Assembly: GCA_024291935.2 (NCBI GenBank)
Contig: CM044313.1
Span: 81,653,001-81,717,000, forward strand
Length of the DNA: 64,000 nt
Direction: 5' to 3'
From: Okapia johnstoni
Taxonomy: Eukaryota > Chordata > Mammalia > Artiodactyla > Giraffidae
Shown here: piece after piece, positions 10,811 to 22,722 of the stretch
Layout: every line of letters starts with the position of its first letter
How positions within the stretch are numbered: the first letter of the stretch is position 1
The notes under the pieces: generated by a model
What the model was told of the DNA's origin: nothing
The model's database searches: none
The model's input: the letters and a program-made list of their open reading frames with translations, nothing else
Made by a program: the position numbers and the translations under genes

Positions 10811-11038
10811 GTAAAAGTGAAGTCGCTCAGTAATGTCTGACTCATTGTGACCCCATAGACTGTAGCCTACCTGGGACTGTAGCCTACCAGCTTCTCCATC
10901 CATGGGATTTTCCAGGTAAGAGTACCAGAGTGGGTTGGCATTTCCTTCTCCAGGGGATCTTCCCAACCCAGGGATTGAACCCTGGTCTCCCGCATTGCAG
11001 GCAGATGCTTTACCCTCTGAGCCACCAGAGAAGCCCCA
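10811..11038 (-). mobile_element. Bov-tA SINE, minus strand, fused to an L1 tail
   Basis: Antisense SINE: the 3' end aaagtgaagtcgctcag is at the low side and the tRNA-derived head (gagccaccagagaagcccc) at the high side. Its head directly abuts the second copy of the 12-bp repeat that begins before the L1 fragment. The SINE has no target duplication of its own that I can see. Confidence 0.92.
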
Positions 11039-11269
11039 GCATTCTTAAGAGAGTAGGCCAAAGCCTAGATATTTTCAGTTTCATTTCCAATCTGTTTGTC
11101 CAGTCATTAAAGAAAGGGGACTGCCTCTACTACAATGATGACACTGCTCTCGCCATGTCCCCAAAGGATGTCAAATTGCAATCATTTATGAGCAGTCTTG
11201 GACTTCCCCATACATGAATTTTCTCCATCATTTGACCCTTGAATCACCCCTAATCCCACCTGTTGCTGC

Positions 11270-12413
11270 AGAATTTCTCAGCTGTTTTCATTATATGCTT
11301 TCTTCTTGTTCTCCTTAACTCACTTTTTTCTTGGCTTTTTAAAAATGTTCTTCTGGTTTCTTTCTGACTTTAGATGTTTAGGTCCTATGTTCCCTAGAAG
11401 TAAGTCCTCATTAAGTTTTCCTTCTCTTTATTCTTTCCACAAGTGATCTCATTCATTCCCTAGTTTCAGAAATCACTTGTATATTGATGACTCATAGCGC
11501 CTGTCTAAATCTTTCTCCTTGACTCCAGACCATATGTAAACTGCCTAATAGTCTTCTTCACTTGGTTGACTCACAGATACCTGAAATATAACATGTCCCA
11601 AATTGAACTCACCTTTCAGTTCCCCACCCCATTTCTCAAGGCTGTCCTTTCTTTCCATCATTCACCCAGTCACCCAGGCCGGGAATCTTTAAGTCATCAT
11701 CTTCTCTTGCTTTTCTCTCTTTTAGCCACACTTCATCAATCACTGAATTCTGTTTTGTCTATTTCCTAGGTACTGGTTGATTTCATCCTCTTGGTCCCTA
11801 CATATGTGACCACCTGAGTTTTATCTCTCATTATTCCTTACCTGAACTATTTCAGTAATCTGCTAACTGGTCGCCATCAATTTATGTACTCCTAATTAAG
11901 CTCCTTAACAATTGAGTTATCTTTGTAAATTAATTATCATATTATGTTACTCCCCTACTTAAAATTATTTTCTATGTTTTCTTTGCCTACAATACAAGTG
12001 GTTTGAACTACTTAACTGCATTTTACATTTTACTTGCTTCTCCAGCTTCATCACCTCTGTCTCTTCAACGTATGTTGTATACTTAAGTCTTTAAAAAATA
12101 TTCATAATTGTCTCCATATCCCTTTTCTTCTATCTCTGGTTGTTCAACCTATTTCTTGGCCTTTCTCACTCTGTCTCCAAAGGAATATCTATTGATCTAT
12201 CAAACTCATATGAAGTGCCTTCTCCAATATGTTTCCATAGATTTTTTTTAATAATTAATAATTGTATATTTAAAAACTTCACTGTTGTATTTCCTCTGTT
12301 AGACTGCAAGACTGTCTTGGGAAGTGACCATATTTTATTCATCTGTGTATCTGTGATATTAATATCTTTCATAATTCCTTGTACTGAGAAGCCACTCAAA
12401 TAGTATTCATTGA
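11270..12413 (+). mobile_element. L2 LINE, 3' kilobase
   Basis: A long diverged L2 copy on the plus strand. It contains, in the family's order, tattgatgactcatagc, aacatgtcccaaattgaact, gtaatctgctaactggtcgc, agcttcatcacctctgtctc, agactgcaagactgtcttgg and a terminal tattcattgaatgac. It is non-coding after decay. The left edge is uncertain by about 100 bp. Confidence 0.7.
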
Positions 12414-12415
12414 AT

Positions 12416-13275
12416 GACGTCCTCTGTTTGGTCCCTGTTTTCTTTCTTTATTCTAGTTTATACTTGATTATCAAATTAGCTTTCCTAAAACAATGCTCTG
12501 TTTGTGTCACTTCCCTCTAAATCTTCCAAGGGGCTCTGCTCACCTATAGGCTGATATCCACACTCCTTGGTATGGTGCTTAGATTCGTCAGATCTGTTTC
12601 CCTATATTTCTTTCCAACATTGCTGTTAATGTATCTACATATACCATTTACTTTTCTGCCAGACTGGTCTAATTGATATTCTTCAAAATGCTCAAGGTGA
12701 ATTTACACTACTCTTTTCCTGCTCAGATCACTATCTTGAGGTCAGATGACCTTTCCCCTTTTTCTAACTTATCTGATCTCACTCATCCTTCACAGAGAAG
12801 TTCATATCTACAGTTCCATAATATTTTCTCTGATTGTGCTGTGCTTCATCACTTAGTCATGTCAAACTCTTTGCAGACCCATGGACTGTAGCCCGCCAGG
12901 CTCCTCTGTCCATGCGGAATTCTGCAGGCAAGAATACTGGAGTGGGTTGCCATGCCCTCCTCCAGGGGGTCTTCCCAACCCAGGGAACAAATCCAGGTCT
13001 CCTGCATTGCAGGCAGATTCTTTACCATCTGAGCCACCAGGGAAGCCCACTTTCCCTGACTATTTCCTAAATAATAATCTATTTTCCCAACTGTCACAGT
13101 ACTTGTTCCTTATACTATAGTTTGTTGAGTTCAGCATTTTTTATGGTTTGTATTGCTTGCTATCTTGGTGAAATTTTGACTTTTATTTGTCTCAACTATA
13201 TGACTAATTTATAATGCATTAAGGGTAGGGACTATATCTCAACAGTATTGAATAAATGCTTTTAGTGTCCTTCAC
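12416..13275 (+). mobile_element. Second L2 LINE copy, interrupted by a Bov-tA
   Basis: A second L2 3' portion in the same orientation starts immediately after the first one ends. It carries ttagctttcctaaaacaatg, cttccaaggggctctgctca, a SINE interruption at 12841-13048, then aagggtagggactatatctc and a terminal gaataaatgctttt. Two L2 ends in series imply two insertions or a tandem duplication. Confidence 0.65.
12841..13048 (-). mobile_element. Bov-tA SINE, minus strand, inside L2
   Basis: Antisense Bov-tA with body ctccatgcggaattctg, gagtgggttgccatgccctc and head ctgagccaccagggaagccc. Flanks ttctctgatt (left) and ttccctgact (right) could be a decayed target duplication. Confidence 0.92.
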
Positions 13276-15534
13276 GTAAGTGATCAGGACTATTGCTATT
13301 CTTTCTCAACTTATGGATTTCCTGACTTGACTTATATATGATTTCAATCTTAACCAAGTTTTAAGTGTATTTTTGCTTATTGATTCTGACCATTTATGGT
13401 ATTATTTTCTTTTGATTTCTGATTTCCTGCCTGCATGGCTGGTGGTCCATAATTCTTTTAAAAAAAACTTGTCTGTTACTCTTTAGTTTTCTGACCCAAT
13501 TATCTTTCTCTGCATTGAGCCAAAGGCTAATACAATGATCATGAGAAAAAAAAGAGAAAGAGGAAGAGTGTTTCAATCACGTTTCAAGGTACAATGCTTC
13601 CTTTTCTTTTGTGGACATCTTCATGTGAAACATATTCATTGATAGGGATAGAGAAAAGTTGCTGCTTCTGTATCCCAAAGTATGAAGGGAGCATGTGTGG
13701 TCACCAGATGTGAGGAAATAGAATTCCAGGGTCTCACTGTTTTTAACTTTTGGACCCAGCATCTGTCCCAAGCCACTGGGTCCCTTTTACATGTTACTCC
13801 CACCTAGAGATTCAACAGGGACACTCCCCATTTCTAAAGCCATGCCTTTAGACTCGTGGCCATATCTTTATTCTTTTTTTCAACCTCAGCCAGTTGAAAC
13901 AGAACTCCAATTTACAAAAGTGGTTAAGTATTTGAAGTGCAAATTGTATTCATTATTATTTGTCCAGACTTCTCAAACTTGAAGAAAGGGGCAATTTTGT
14001 TAAAATACATATTAGCTTTACTTACTACTTGGCTTCCCTCTCTTTAGCAGTTCCGGAGCTCCAGACCCAGTATAAGCTCCCTTTCGGCTAGGCCTGTGCC
14101 TATTGCAGCTTCTGGTCTCACATGCTGTACACCAGTGCTGGCTCTACTGTCCCGTTTGCCAGATGTAGCCTGTTTTACAAATGAAATTATACATTTGAAC
14201 CAGATGACTTTGGCTTGGTGACTGGCCCTGTGCACAGTCTACAATTTGGGTCAGACTTATGAGAAGTTTGGTGAATTTGGCACTGTCTTTGAGGAAGCGT
14301 GGACTCTCTTAAAACTCCAGAGAGAAACCTTCAGGATCTCAGACATTCCATCTCTTGTCGGCTTCCAGAAAAGGCCACCGTCAGCTGGCATGGAAGAGAG
14401 GGCTCTTTTTCAAACTATTCAAGTCATGTTGTGACTTGAAGTCTAGTACAAAATCATGAAAAGACATGAGATAATTTGCACTGATCCTAGAATAAGCAAG
14501 TTCACTCTACTGTGTAGGGACTCTGTTTTAATGGTCCAGGAAGATAATATTTCTGCCACTGAAGTATAATTCTATGAAAGAATTTAAAATAAATATCATT
14601 TCTAAAATGTGAGGAAAAAAAATACAGCTAAGTTAGTTTGCTGAGGGGAGACAATAACCTGATCCCATGTACCAATTAAAGGTACGTGGATTTTAATTTA
14701 ATCCCAATTAAAAGGGACTTATGGGTTCCAAGGTGGGATATCTCTTTGTTTCACCCTCTTGTCAGCTTCAGTAGAAATGAGGCTTCAATTAATATCTTAG
14801 TAGTAAAGCCTGAGAATTTTTCCATCCCAGACTTTTAAAGAATCATAAAACAGCTTGAAAGAAAGCCTCACTCACTTGCCCCAAAATCTCCACTGAAAAA
14901 TAAATAATTGAAACCATAGCTGGGCAAGATTAATGAAGATACATTATTATAATTTATTATACAATTTGTGGAGGGCTGTTTTTCCTCCACTTTTTTCTCA
15001 TCTGTCTCCTCTATTGCTTCTCCTACCACACTGGAGACTGAGCAAAATGCAGATGTTAATAACATAAAGATATCAAAGAGTTAGTTTTGGCTGAGTTAGC
15101 AGTGACCACATTATAGATCTCAGATTTTCCCTCCTTTCATGTGGCTTTTTTATAGGTTGGACAATAAATTTACTGGTATAAATTACTATACATTTGATCC
15201 AAATGTGTGGCAGTGGATGAAAGGAAGTAACTATGGATAGGTCTGTGGGGAACGTCTAGATCAAACAGGTATACATGGAGGGGCCCTAGAATTTCAACGA
15301 AACTTTTCAAATCTGACAAATACATTGCTTTGGACATTTGGAAAATTCTTAAAACAAATAAGAGAAACCCCCTTTGTGCCTAATTATCTCATAGATTTTC
15401 ATAAAGGAAGTCATATAAAGTAATTATAGTTAAATGTCCGTTTAACTATAAAGTTAACCTAACATTAACATAAAGTTAATGTCGGTTCAATTCACTTAAA
15501 TATATCTCCTTTGGCTTGAACTATTCCCTCTTTT
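13276..15534. other. Unassigned non-coding stretch
   Basis: About 2.3 kb with no recognised gene, RNA or repeat. Open frames of 60-65 codons occur on both strands without motifs. An A-run lies near 13460. Confidence 0.5.
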
Positions 15535-15756
15535 GGGCTTCCCAGGTGGCACTGTGGTAAAGAACCCACCTGCCAATGCAGGAGACATAAGAGGCAAGGT
15601 TCGATCCCTGGATCAGGAAGATCCCCTGGAGAAAGGCATGGCAACCCACTCCAGTATTCTTGCCTGGAGAATCCCATGGACAGAGGAACCTGGTGGGCTA
15701 CAGTCTATAGGGTCGCAAAGAGTAGGACACGACTGAAGCAACTTAGCACACATGCA
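15535..15756 (+). mobile_element. Bov-tA SINE (cttcccaggtgg-type head)
   Basis: Plus-strand SINE with head gggcttcccaggtggcactg, body gcaacccactccagtattct and 3' end taggacacgactgaagcaac. Possible target duplication: ctattccctctttt (left) and tcattcctttttt (right). Confidence 0.93.
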
Positions 15757-15952
15757 CGCTCATTCCTTTTTTTAATACTAAAGAATCTTCTAACTGTACC
15801 ACCTGCCTCGTGTTTAAATGTTTAACTATATACAGATGGTCTAAATCTAGCCTAAAACACTGCACTAAAATGATGTTTCCTGTTTAAACTGTTAAACCTC
15901 TTGTCTAGCAATCATAAGCTTCAGTATTTTTCATCTGAAAGAGTATATTTAG

Positions 15953-16134
15953 AGCAATGATTTTAAACCTTGACTGCACTTTAAAAGTACCTGAGGAGCT
16001 TTAAAAAGTTCTGATGCCCAAGGTGTACTCCAGACAACTTAAATGAGAATTTTAGTACATGGTACCTAGGCATCAGTACTTTTTCTGGATCCCTAGAAAA
16101 TTCTAATATGTAGCCAAAGTTTAGACAACTGATT
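15953..16134. mobile_element. hAT-Charlie MITE, MER20/MER5-like
   Basis: A non-coding element with near-inverted halves. The left part reads ttgactgcactttaaaagta and ctgaggagctttaaaaagtt; the right part reads ggcatcagtactttttct and aattctaatatgtagccaaa. This is the layout of the short hAT-derived MITEs common in placental genomes. The terminal cagtggttct-type repeats are decayed. Confidence 0.6.
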
Positions 16135-16451
16135 TAAAAAAATAACACATTGTAATGAAAAGAGCAAAGGCTCTGGAATCAACTGGTTTCTTGGTTGGCA
16201 TTCCATTTCTAACATGTCATTCATTCATTTGAAAATATTAAAACTCCTAATAAAAAATAAAATGCCTAATACACACTGGTACGTTCAGTATGGGCAGTAT
16301 AATAATAATGGTGATGATGTCTGCTAACAAAAGTGTTTTTTGAATAGCATCATATATACATAGAAAACACATATGTTAATAAGATTGCATTTTAAGTGCC
16401 TTGTTATACTTCATGGTTAAATTATATATGCTATGTTTGTTTGTAAGGATG
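16135..16451. other. Unassigned stretch, possible MIR remnant
   Basis: A weak MIR-like word (caaaggctctggaatcaact) near 16165; otherwise nothing recognised. Confidence 0.35.
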
Positions 16452-16655
16452 GAAAGTGAAAGTGTTAGTCGCTCAGTTCTGTCCTCCTCTTTGCGACACT
16501 ATGCACTGTAGCCCACCAGGCTCCTCTATCCATGGGATTCTCCAGGCAAGAATACTGCCATTTCCTTCTCCAGGGGATCTTCCCAACCCAGGGATCGAAC
16601 CCAGATCTCCTGCATTACAGGCAGATTCTTTACCATCTGAGCTACTGGGGAAGCC
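16452..16655 (-). mobile_element. Bov-tA SINE, minus strand
   Basis: Antisense SINE: agtgaaagtgttagtcgctc at the low side, head ctgagctactggggaagcc at the high side. Possible 8-bp target duplication, taaggatg at 16444-16451 and 16663-16670. Confidence 0.92.
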
Positions 16656-16670
16656 ACTATTATAAGGATG

Positions 16671-18079
16671 ACAAAACCAAATAGACATCTCATCTGCCTT
16701 TCAGTCTTCTTAACACCTTGTACTTCCCTTACAGTGATTATTTTAATTCCACTTTGGATTATATACACACTGTCTTTATCAATGCATGAATAATATTATA
16801 CTCAATTGCTGCAATGCTAAACTTTAAGCTTCTTGAACAGAAAATATTTTCTTACTCATCCTGGCATACCCCTCCTAGCTTGGTGCATCTCTTTCCATGA
16901 TGCTGGCATGCAGCCTGTTTTCTGAAGCCAGTTAGATTGGTCATATTTGGGGAGCAATTAAAGACAGGATATTGAAGGAATTAGAGATTTTATATCAATA
17001 TGGGATGTGATGTTTGAACGTGTGTGTGTGTGTGTGTGTGTGTGTATGTTTGGAGAGAATGATTTTCTATTAAAGGAAAACATTCTTAGTTTAGTCTGCC
17101 CCTTGTTTATAGTGTCTTGCAGTAGGCATTTTCCTGAGGGTTGTCTGTCAGAAGACTGATTTTGTGGGTGGTCTGCCATACTGAATTTTGGATCTAAGAT
17201 CTCGGCTCCAAGGCCCTCGTCCTCCATAATGCCAGCAGACGGTACACTCCATCAACACCTAATTACTTCCTAGTAGTTTGAACCCACAATCTTTTTTTGG
17301 TTTGGTACGAGAATCAACTTCATAAGACATAGAAGAAAGAATGTCTGGAATTGGGAACCTAAATATGTGACTTTCTTTCGGGAGGTGATTAATCAGAAGA
17401 ACATTTGTTATCCACAGTGTGTTTATGGAAGACAGCTTTGAGAAGGAGAGGCTTTCTGACCTCGTGGCAACCAATTGTTGCCCACTGAAACTTCTGCCCT
17501 GATTGTTTTCTGAGTTACTAACCATTTTTCACAGGAATTTGAGGAGAAAACTTCTTAATTAAAAGAGTGTGGTCATTTTAACTATCAGTTCGTTGTCCTT
17601 CTAAGGACACTACTCCAATCTCTACTTGTACTTAAAGCCTCCACAGAGCTAAATCCATGACATGTTCTAGATGAACTAAGGGGAAACCTGAAATAAGGGT
17701 AGAGAATGTTTAGGCAAATGATCTTTCAAAACAGAGAAAATATTTTTAAAAGAATATTGAAACATGAGAGCATCCATAATTTTTACCTTTCTCCAGTGAA
17801 TTTATAGTCAACGTAGAATATGCTGTCAAAGTGGCTCATTGAGATTAGGGACTACAAATTGGCTTAGATTATTTTATCCTCCTGCAAAGAGGAAATCACT
17901 CTTAACAGATTTATCACACTCATTAATCCTCACAGCTCCCACAACACTCAGAACAATGAAAGTCATGTAAATCTACTTGGTAGGCAGAAGCAGAAAAGTA
18001 GTGCTATATAGATGACACTTAAGGTCCTTAAGGAAACTCATTGGTTTCCTATAGAGGGACTGACTAGCTTTCTCTTAAC
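16671..18079. other. Unassigned stretch with a (TG)n microsatellite
   Basis: About 1.4 kb with no recognised gene. It includes a (TG)n run at about 17020-17045. Reading frames across it are short and unlike any known protein. Confidence 0.5.
17020..17045. repeat. (TG)n microsatellite
   Basis: About 13 TG units with a single interruption (tatg) at the right end. Confidence 0.95.
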
Positions 18080-18213
18080 GTTGCTGCTGCTGCTGCTAAG
18101 TCGCTTCAGTCGTGTCCGATTATGTACGACCCCATAGACGGCAGCCCACCAGGCTCCCCTGTCCATGGGATTCTCCAGGCAAGAGTACTGGAGTGGGGTG
18201 CCATTGCCTTCTC
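18080..18213 (-). mobile_element. Bov-A2 SINE, minus strand, single monomer
   Basis: Antisense BovA monomer starting with the family's tail, here (TGC)n at 18082-18097 (CAG repeats on its own strand), then taagtcgcttcagtcgtgtc and ccaggctcccctgtccatgg, ending with gccattgccttctcc. The second monomer is absent. Flanks tttctcttaa and gttctcctaa may be the target duplication. Confidence 0.88.
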
Positions 18214-18335
18214 CGTTCTCCTAATAGATATTATTTATTTTAGTAAATTTCTGCCTACCAGAATACTATGACTGGGTATACAGATTGTGCTGAAGATATG
18301 TCACCATTACCAGGAGAGAGTGGGTCCTTTCCAAT

Positions 18336-18550
18336 GAAAGTGAAAGTGAAGTCGTTCAGTCGTGTCCGACTCTTTGTGACCCCACTGACTGTAGCCTACC
18401 AGGCTCCTCCATCCATGGGATTTTCCAGGCAAGAATACTGGAATGGGTTGCCATTTCCTTCACCAGGAGATCTTCCCGACCCAGGGATTGAACCCAGGTC
18501 TCCTGCATTGTAGGCAGACGCTGTACCATCTGAGCTACTAGGGAAGTCCC
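18336..18550 (-). mobile_element. Bov-tA SINE, minus strand
   Basis: Antisense Bov-tA, full length by eye. Target duplication of 10 bp with one difference: cctttccaat at 18326-18335 and cctttccagt at 18551-18560. Confidence 0.95.
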
Positions 18551-18560
18551 CCTTTCCAGT

Positions 18561-18896
18561 AAAATGAAGTTAATCTTTTCCATATCACAGATATCAATTA
18601 ATACTTGGAACTTGAATGTATTATAAATTCAGAATCATTCTAAATCTCAACCAGTGGTTTCCAATGTATATATTCCCTGAGGAAAGAAGAGGCAAAGCTT
18701 ATTGAATGAAAAAGAAAAACAACTGAAAGCTGTACTATTTCCCATTCCCACTACTGTACCTCCGTGAAGATGCATCACTTCCTCACAAGGGTGATCAGTC
18801 AGACATTAATGATGTACGAGCATTTTTACATTCTTATAATGAATTTCTCCTGTTCCCCCCCCCCATTTTATCTTCAGAGTTTGAAATATATACACT
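18561..18896. other. Unassigned stretch
   Basis: No feature recognised apart from a C-run near 18855-18863. Confidence 0.45.
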
Positions 18897-18908
18897 CTCT
18901 CTGTTCTT

Positions 18909-19811
18909 CAGTTCAGTTCAGTTCAGTTCAGTTGCTCAGTCTTGTCCGACTCTTTGCGACCCCATGAGCTGCATCACACCAGGCCTCTCTGTCCATCACC
19001 AACTCCCGGAGTCTACCAAAACCCATGTCCATCGAGTCGGTGATGCCATCCAACCATTTCATCCTCTGTCGTCCCCTTCTCCTCCCGCCCCCAATCCTAC
19101 CCAGCATTAGGGTCTTTTCCAATGACTCAATGAGGTGGCCAAAGTATTGGAGTTTCAGCTTCAACATCAGTCCTTCCAATGAATACCCAGGATTGATCTC
19201 TTTTAGGATGGATTGTTTGGATCTCCTTGCAGTCTAAGGGACTCTCAAGAGTCTTCTCCAACACCACAGTTCAAAAGCATCAATTCTTCAGCGCTCAGCC
19301 TTCTTCACCATCCAACTCTCACATCCATACATGACCACTGGAAAAACCGTAGGCCTTGACTAGACGGACTTTTGTTGGCAAAGTAATGTCTCTGCTTTTA
19401 AATATGCTATCTAGGTTGGCCATAAGCTTCCTTCCAAGGAGTAAGTGTCTTTTGATTTCATGGCTGCAATCACCATCAGCAGTGATTCTGGAGCCCAAAA
19501 AAATAAAGTCTGACACTGTTTCCACTGTTTCCCCATTTCCCATGAAGTGATAGGACCAGATGCCATGATCTTAGTTTTCTGAACGTTGAGCTTTAAGCCA
19601 ACTTTTTCACTCTCCTCTTTCACTTTCATCAAGAGGCTCTTTAGTTCTTCACTTTCTGCCATAAGGGTGGTGTCATCCGCATATCTGAGGTTATTGATAT
19701 TTCTCCCGGCAATCTTGATTCCAGCTTGTGTTTCTTCCAGCCCAGCGTTTCTCATGATGTACTCTGCATATAAGTTAAATAAGCAGGCTGACAATATACA
19801 GCCTTGACATA
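18909..19811 (-). mobile_element. BovB LINE, minus strand, 5'-truncated, clear target duplication
   Basis: Minus-strand copy starting at a CTGAA-type tail (18909-18932 antisense) and truncated inside the reverse transcriptase just before motif B. Peptides on the minus strand include ACLFNLYAEYIMRNAGLEET, NNLRYADDTTLMAESEE with motif C, GSRITADGDCSHEIKRHLLL and [20 protein letters not shown]. The flanks ctctctgttctt at 18897-18908 and 19812-19823 are an exact 12-bp target duplication, so both ends of the insertion are known. Several stops and frameshifts make it non-coding overall. Confidence 0.96.
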
Positions 19812-20021
19812 CTCTCTGTTCTTAGCTACTTCTAATTGGCTGTTGCCAGTCAAATGTTGGATTATTGCTCCATTTACAGTACAAGTGGAATACAATTGTA
19901 ATAAATTGTAATATAATTTTGTCAGATTGAAAAGATCCCATGTAATCCCTGCAGGAGGGAAACACCTGCATTTTAGAGGCTCATACTCACCAAGTGATTT
20001 AAGAACACCCTGCTTGGTAAT

Positions 20022-20247
20022 GGGGGCTTCCCAGGTGGCGCTAGTATTTAAGAACCCACCTGCCAACGCAGGAGACTTAAGAAAGGTGGATTCAATCCCT
20101 GGAGGAATATCCCCTGGAGGAGGGCATGACAGTCCACTCCAGTATTCTCACCTGGAGAATCCCATGGGCAGAAGAGCCGGATGGGCTACAGTCCCATAGG
20201 GTCACACAGAGTCGGACATGACTGAAGCGACTTAGCAAGTACACACA
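20022..20247 (+). mobile_element. Bov-tA SINE (cttcccaggtgg-type head)
   Basis: Plus-strand SINE with head ggcttcccaggtggcgctag, body actccagtattctcacctgg and 3' end gagtcggacatgactgaagc. No clear target duplication. Confidence 0.92.
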
Positions 20248-20249
20248 AA

Positions 20250-21720
20250 CACGGCCTGACATTATAATCTTTTGATTACAAATATCTTTTGAAAGGTACA
20301 GTTTTTGAAAAATAAAACACAATTAATGCTACAACTAATGAGTCACAAATAAAATGCAAGAAGATAAAGACAATTTCTCCAAAAGATTTGGAAAACTTAA
20401 TTAGGGGAATATTTTTAATAATTAGTGTTTTAAGATTGAACTTGTAGTTTTCCTCTAGATTTTACAGTGTATATTTTGTAAACTATTTTATTTGTTCACC
20501 CTCACCTCCCTTCACATTTAGCATTGATTTAGATGATTTGGAATGGAAAGCTTCCCTTGTCTCTAATAATATATTTCCAAGACAGAAATTTCACTTGTCT
20601 CCCACCTTAGTTAGTTAGAGGTACTATTATGTAATTCTCAGCATTCCTTATCAAGAACTTTACCAGCATGATCAATCCCCTTGGCATTAATTTTCCTTCT
20701 CCTTTGTTCTGTGATCTAGGATGGGCAGTGCCTGAAAAAGCTGGATTCTAATTTCTACTGTAAAATTTCTTTTTTCTAGTGGGAGTTTCAAGCTTAGCCT
20801 CTTACTGTTTGTGTGAAGGCAAGATTTGGCTGACCCAAAGGCAGCATATCCTGGGAAGGCCAATCAGCCAAAAACATCACCGGGTGTTTGTTTTGTTCCC
20901 TAGTTTAAGGAGAGGAAAGGAAATCACACTTTATACATAGTACCATACATGTGCTTTCTTTGGTCAATTATGAACAGCATGCATTGGATTTTAACATGTT
21001 GATCTTTGACTTTCAGAGGTGAGATATTTTATAATCATTCAATGATCTGGTTTCCTTCCAGTGTAATCACTATTTAATTAGGGTATAAAAGCTTAATGAA
21101 GGTAACATGGAAAGTATTAATATTAATATATAACATTTATTGAATACCATTACTGCCCTAGAAATTGAACAAATCACAAAATTAGAGTACCTGCCAGTTA
21201 GTTTAGCATACATCTGCCATTTTTTAAAGCAGTTATTTAAAAAATTATGAAATATCTTTATAACCATTGTAGTATGAAACCAAAAAAATCTAGTTAATCC
21301 TTTCCACCAAAATTCATCATCATTAATCTATTTTGATAGTACCTGCTAAAGAATACTACTTCCACTGTCTTTACAAGTGTGCCAAGATGAAATGGAATAA
21401 CTAAACTTCTCTGTCAAATTGGCAATGGGTAAAATGGGAGAAGATGGATAAGTAACCCTAGCAAAAACTAATTTTATCTTAAGAGCCACCTAAAGGAATG
21501 GTGGCTCCCAATGAGTTTGTTGATGCGAGTCAGCATAAGCTACTGTACAGTCCCTTGGCGAAACGGATTGTGAGCATCCAATTTGCCCTCAGTTGTGCAT
21601 GGCTACATTCACTGGCCATATATTCACAAAGAGGGAAAGCCAGTAGCTGTTCTTGCAAACACTTTCTGTGCTTTCAAAGTATCATCCTATCCTCCTTTTC
21701 CCATTTGTGATAAAATTTAT
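20250..21720. other. Unassigned non-coding stretch
   Basis: About 1.5 kb, AT-rich, without recognisable gene or repeat. Longest frames are about 70 codons and featureless. Confidence 0.5.
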
Positions 21721-21786
21721 CAAAAAAAAAAAAAAAGAAGGAGGAGGAGGAAGAAGAAGAGGGGGAAGGGGGAGGAGGAAGGGGTG
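21721..21786 (+). repeat. A-run followed by GGA/GAA purine tract
   Basis: A run of about 15 A is followed by roughly 50 bases of G and A only (gaaggaggaggaggaagaag and so on). This low-complexity polypurine tract creates artificial Lys/Arg/Gly/Glu-rich frames. Confidence 0.95.
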
Positions 21787-22137
21787 GCACAGAAGGAAGC
21801 CTTCACGTGCTACCTGCTTTTTTTCACCACTCACTCTCTCTTTCCACTCCTACCTCTCAGGAGAAACTATTCTCTCAAAGACTTCTTATAACCTCTGATT
21901 TCCAGGCTTTTACTCAGTTCTTGTTTTCATGTAAAATATGGAACAGTTGACACTGTTGAACAGCCCCTTTATTAATTTCTCTTTCCAAGGCTTTGTGGCT
22001 CTGCTTTCTCCTGTGGTCCCCTAACATCTTTTTTTTTAAGTATCCTTTTTTTAAGTATCTTTTCCTTATCTTTTTCTACTCCCTGAATGGAGGTATTTCC
22101 ATAAATTTTATTCTTGATATCTTACGCTCTTTCTCCT

Positions 22138-22310
22138 CAGCTGCTGCTGCTAAGTCGCTTCAGTCGTGTCCGACTCTGTGCGACCCCAAAGACGGCAGCC
22201 CACCGGGCTCCCCTGTCCCTGGGATTCTCTAGGCAAGAACACTGGAGTGGGTTGCCATTTCCTTCTCCAATGCATGAAAGGGAGAAGGAAAGTGAAGTCG
22301 CTCAGTCGTG
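22138..22310 (-). mobile_element. Bov-A2 SINE, minus strand, partial
   Basis: Antisense BovA with a short CAG-type tail (cagctgctgctgct), one full monomer and the start of the second (agtgaagtcgctcagtcgtg) before an abrupt end at about 22310. Confidence 0.9.
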
Positions 22311-22489
22311 AGACTCCCTTAATTCTTGAACTAGTGCACTGCGTGAGTTTAACTCCATAGTCTGTTCCACTACCTTTGTGACCTTCACTCCTACTCTTCT
22401 CTCCTTTATCCTCTACTCCAGCGTTGCTAGTCTTCCTGGCATTGTATTTGCAAGCTGACTCTCCTCTGAGGTTTTGCATTTGATGCTCT

Positions 22490-22722
22490 CTGCGCATGGA
22501 CTGCTCTCCTCCAAGTATCTGAAGGGCTTATCTCATTATCTCCTTCAGGTCTCTGTTCAAATGTTACCTCTGCTAAGTCTTTCCTAGATCACCCCATGTA
22601 ATTGTAATTCCTGTTCTCCACACTCACTTTTCTGTCTCAGGTTTCTTCTCAGTGCTCAGAGTTGTGCCTGGCATGTAGTAGGCACTCAGTAAATATTTGC
22701 TGCATGCATGAATGAATGAATT
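22490..22722 (+). mobile_element. L2 LINE 3' end
   Basis: Well-preserved L2 3' terminus: ccttcaggtctctgttcaaa, gctaagtctttcctagatca, gttgtgcctggcatgtagta and a (TGAA)n end at about 22707-22722. Confidence 0.85.

Noticed and set aside
12834..13120. Similar peptides recurring in many short frames, for example around 12849-13120, 16456-16688 and 56467-56682, suggesting a gene family
   Set aside because: All are translations of Bov-tA or Bov-A2 SINEs; the recurrence reflects the repeat and not selection on protein.
21653..21898. Lys/Arg/Gly-rich reading frames suggesting a basic protein
   Set aside because: They are translations of an A-run and a GGA-rich simple repeat.
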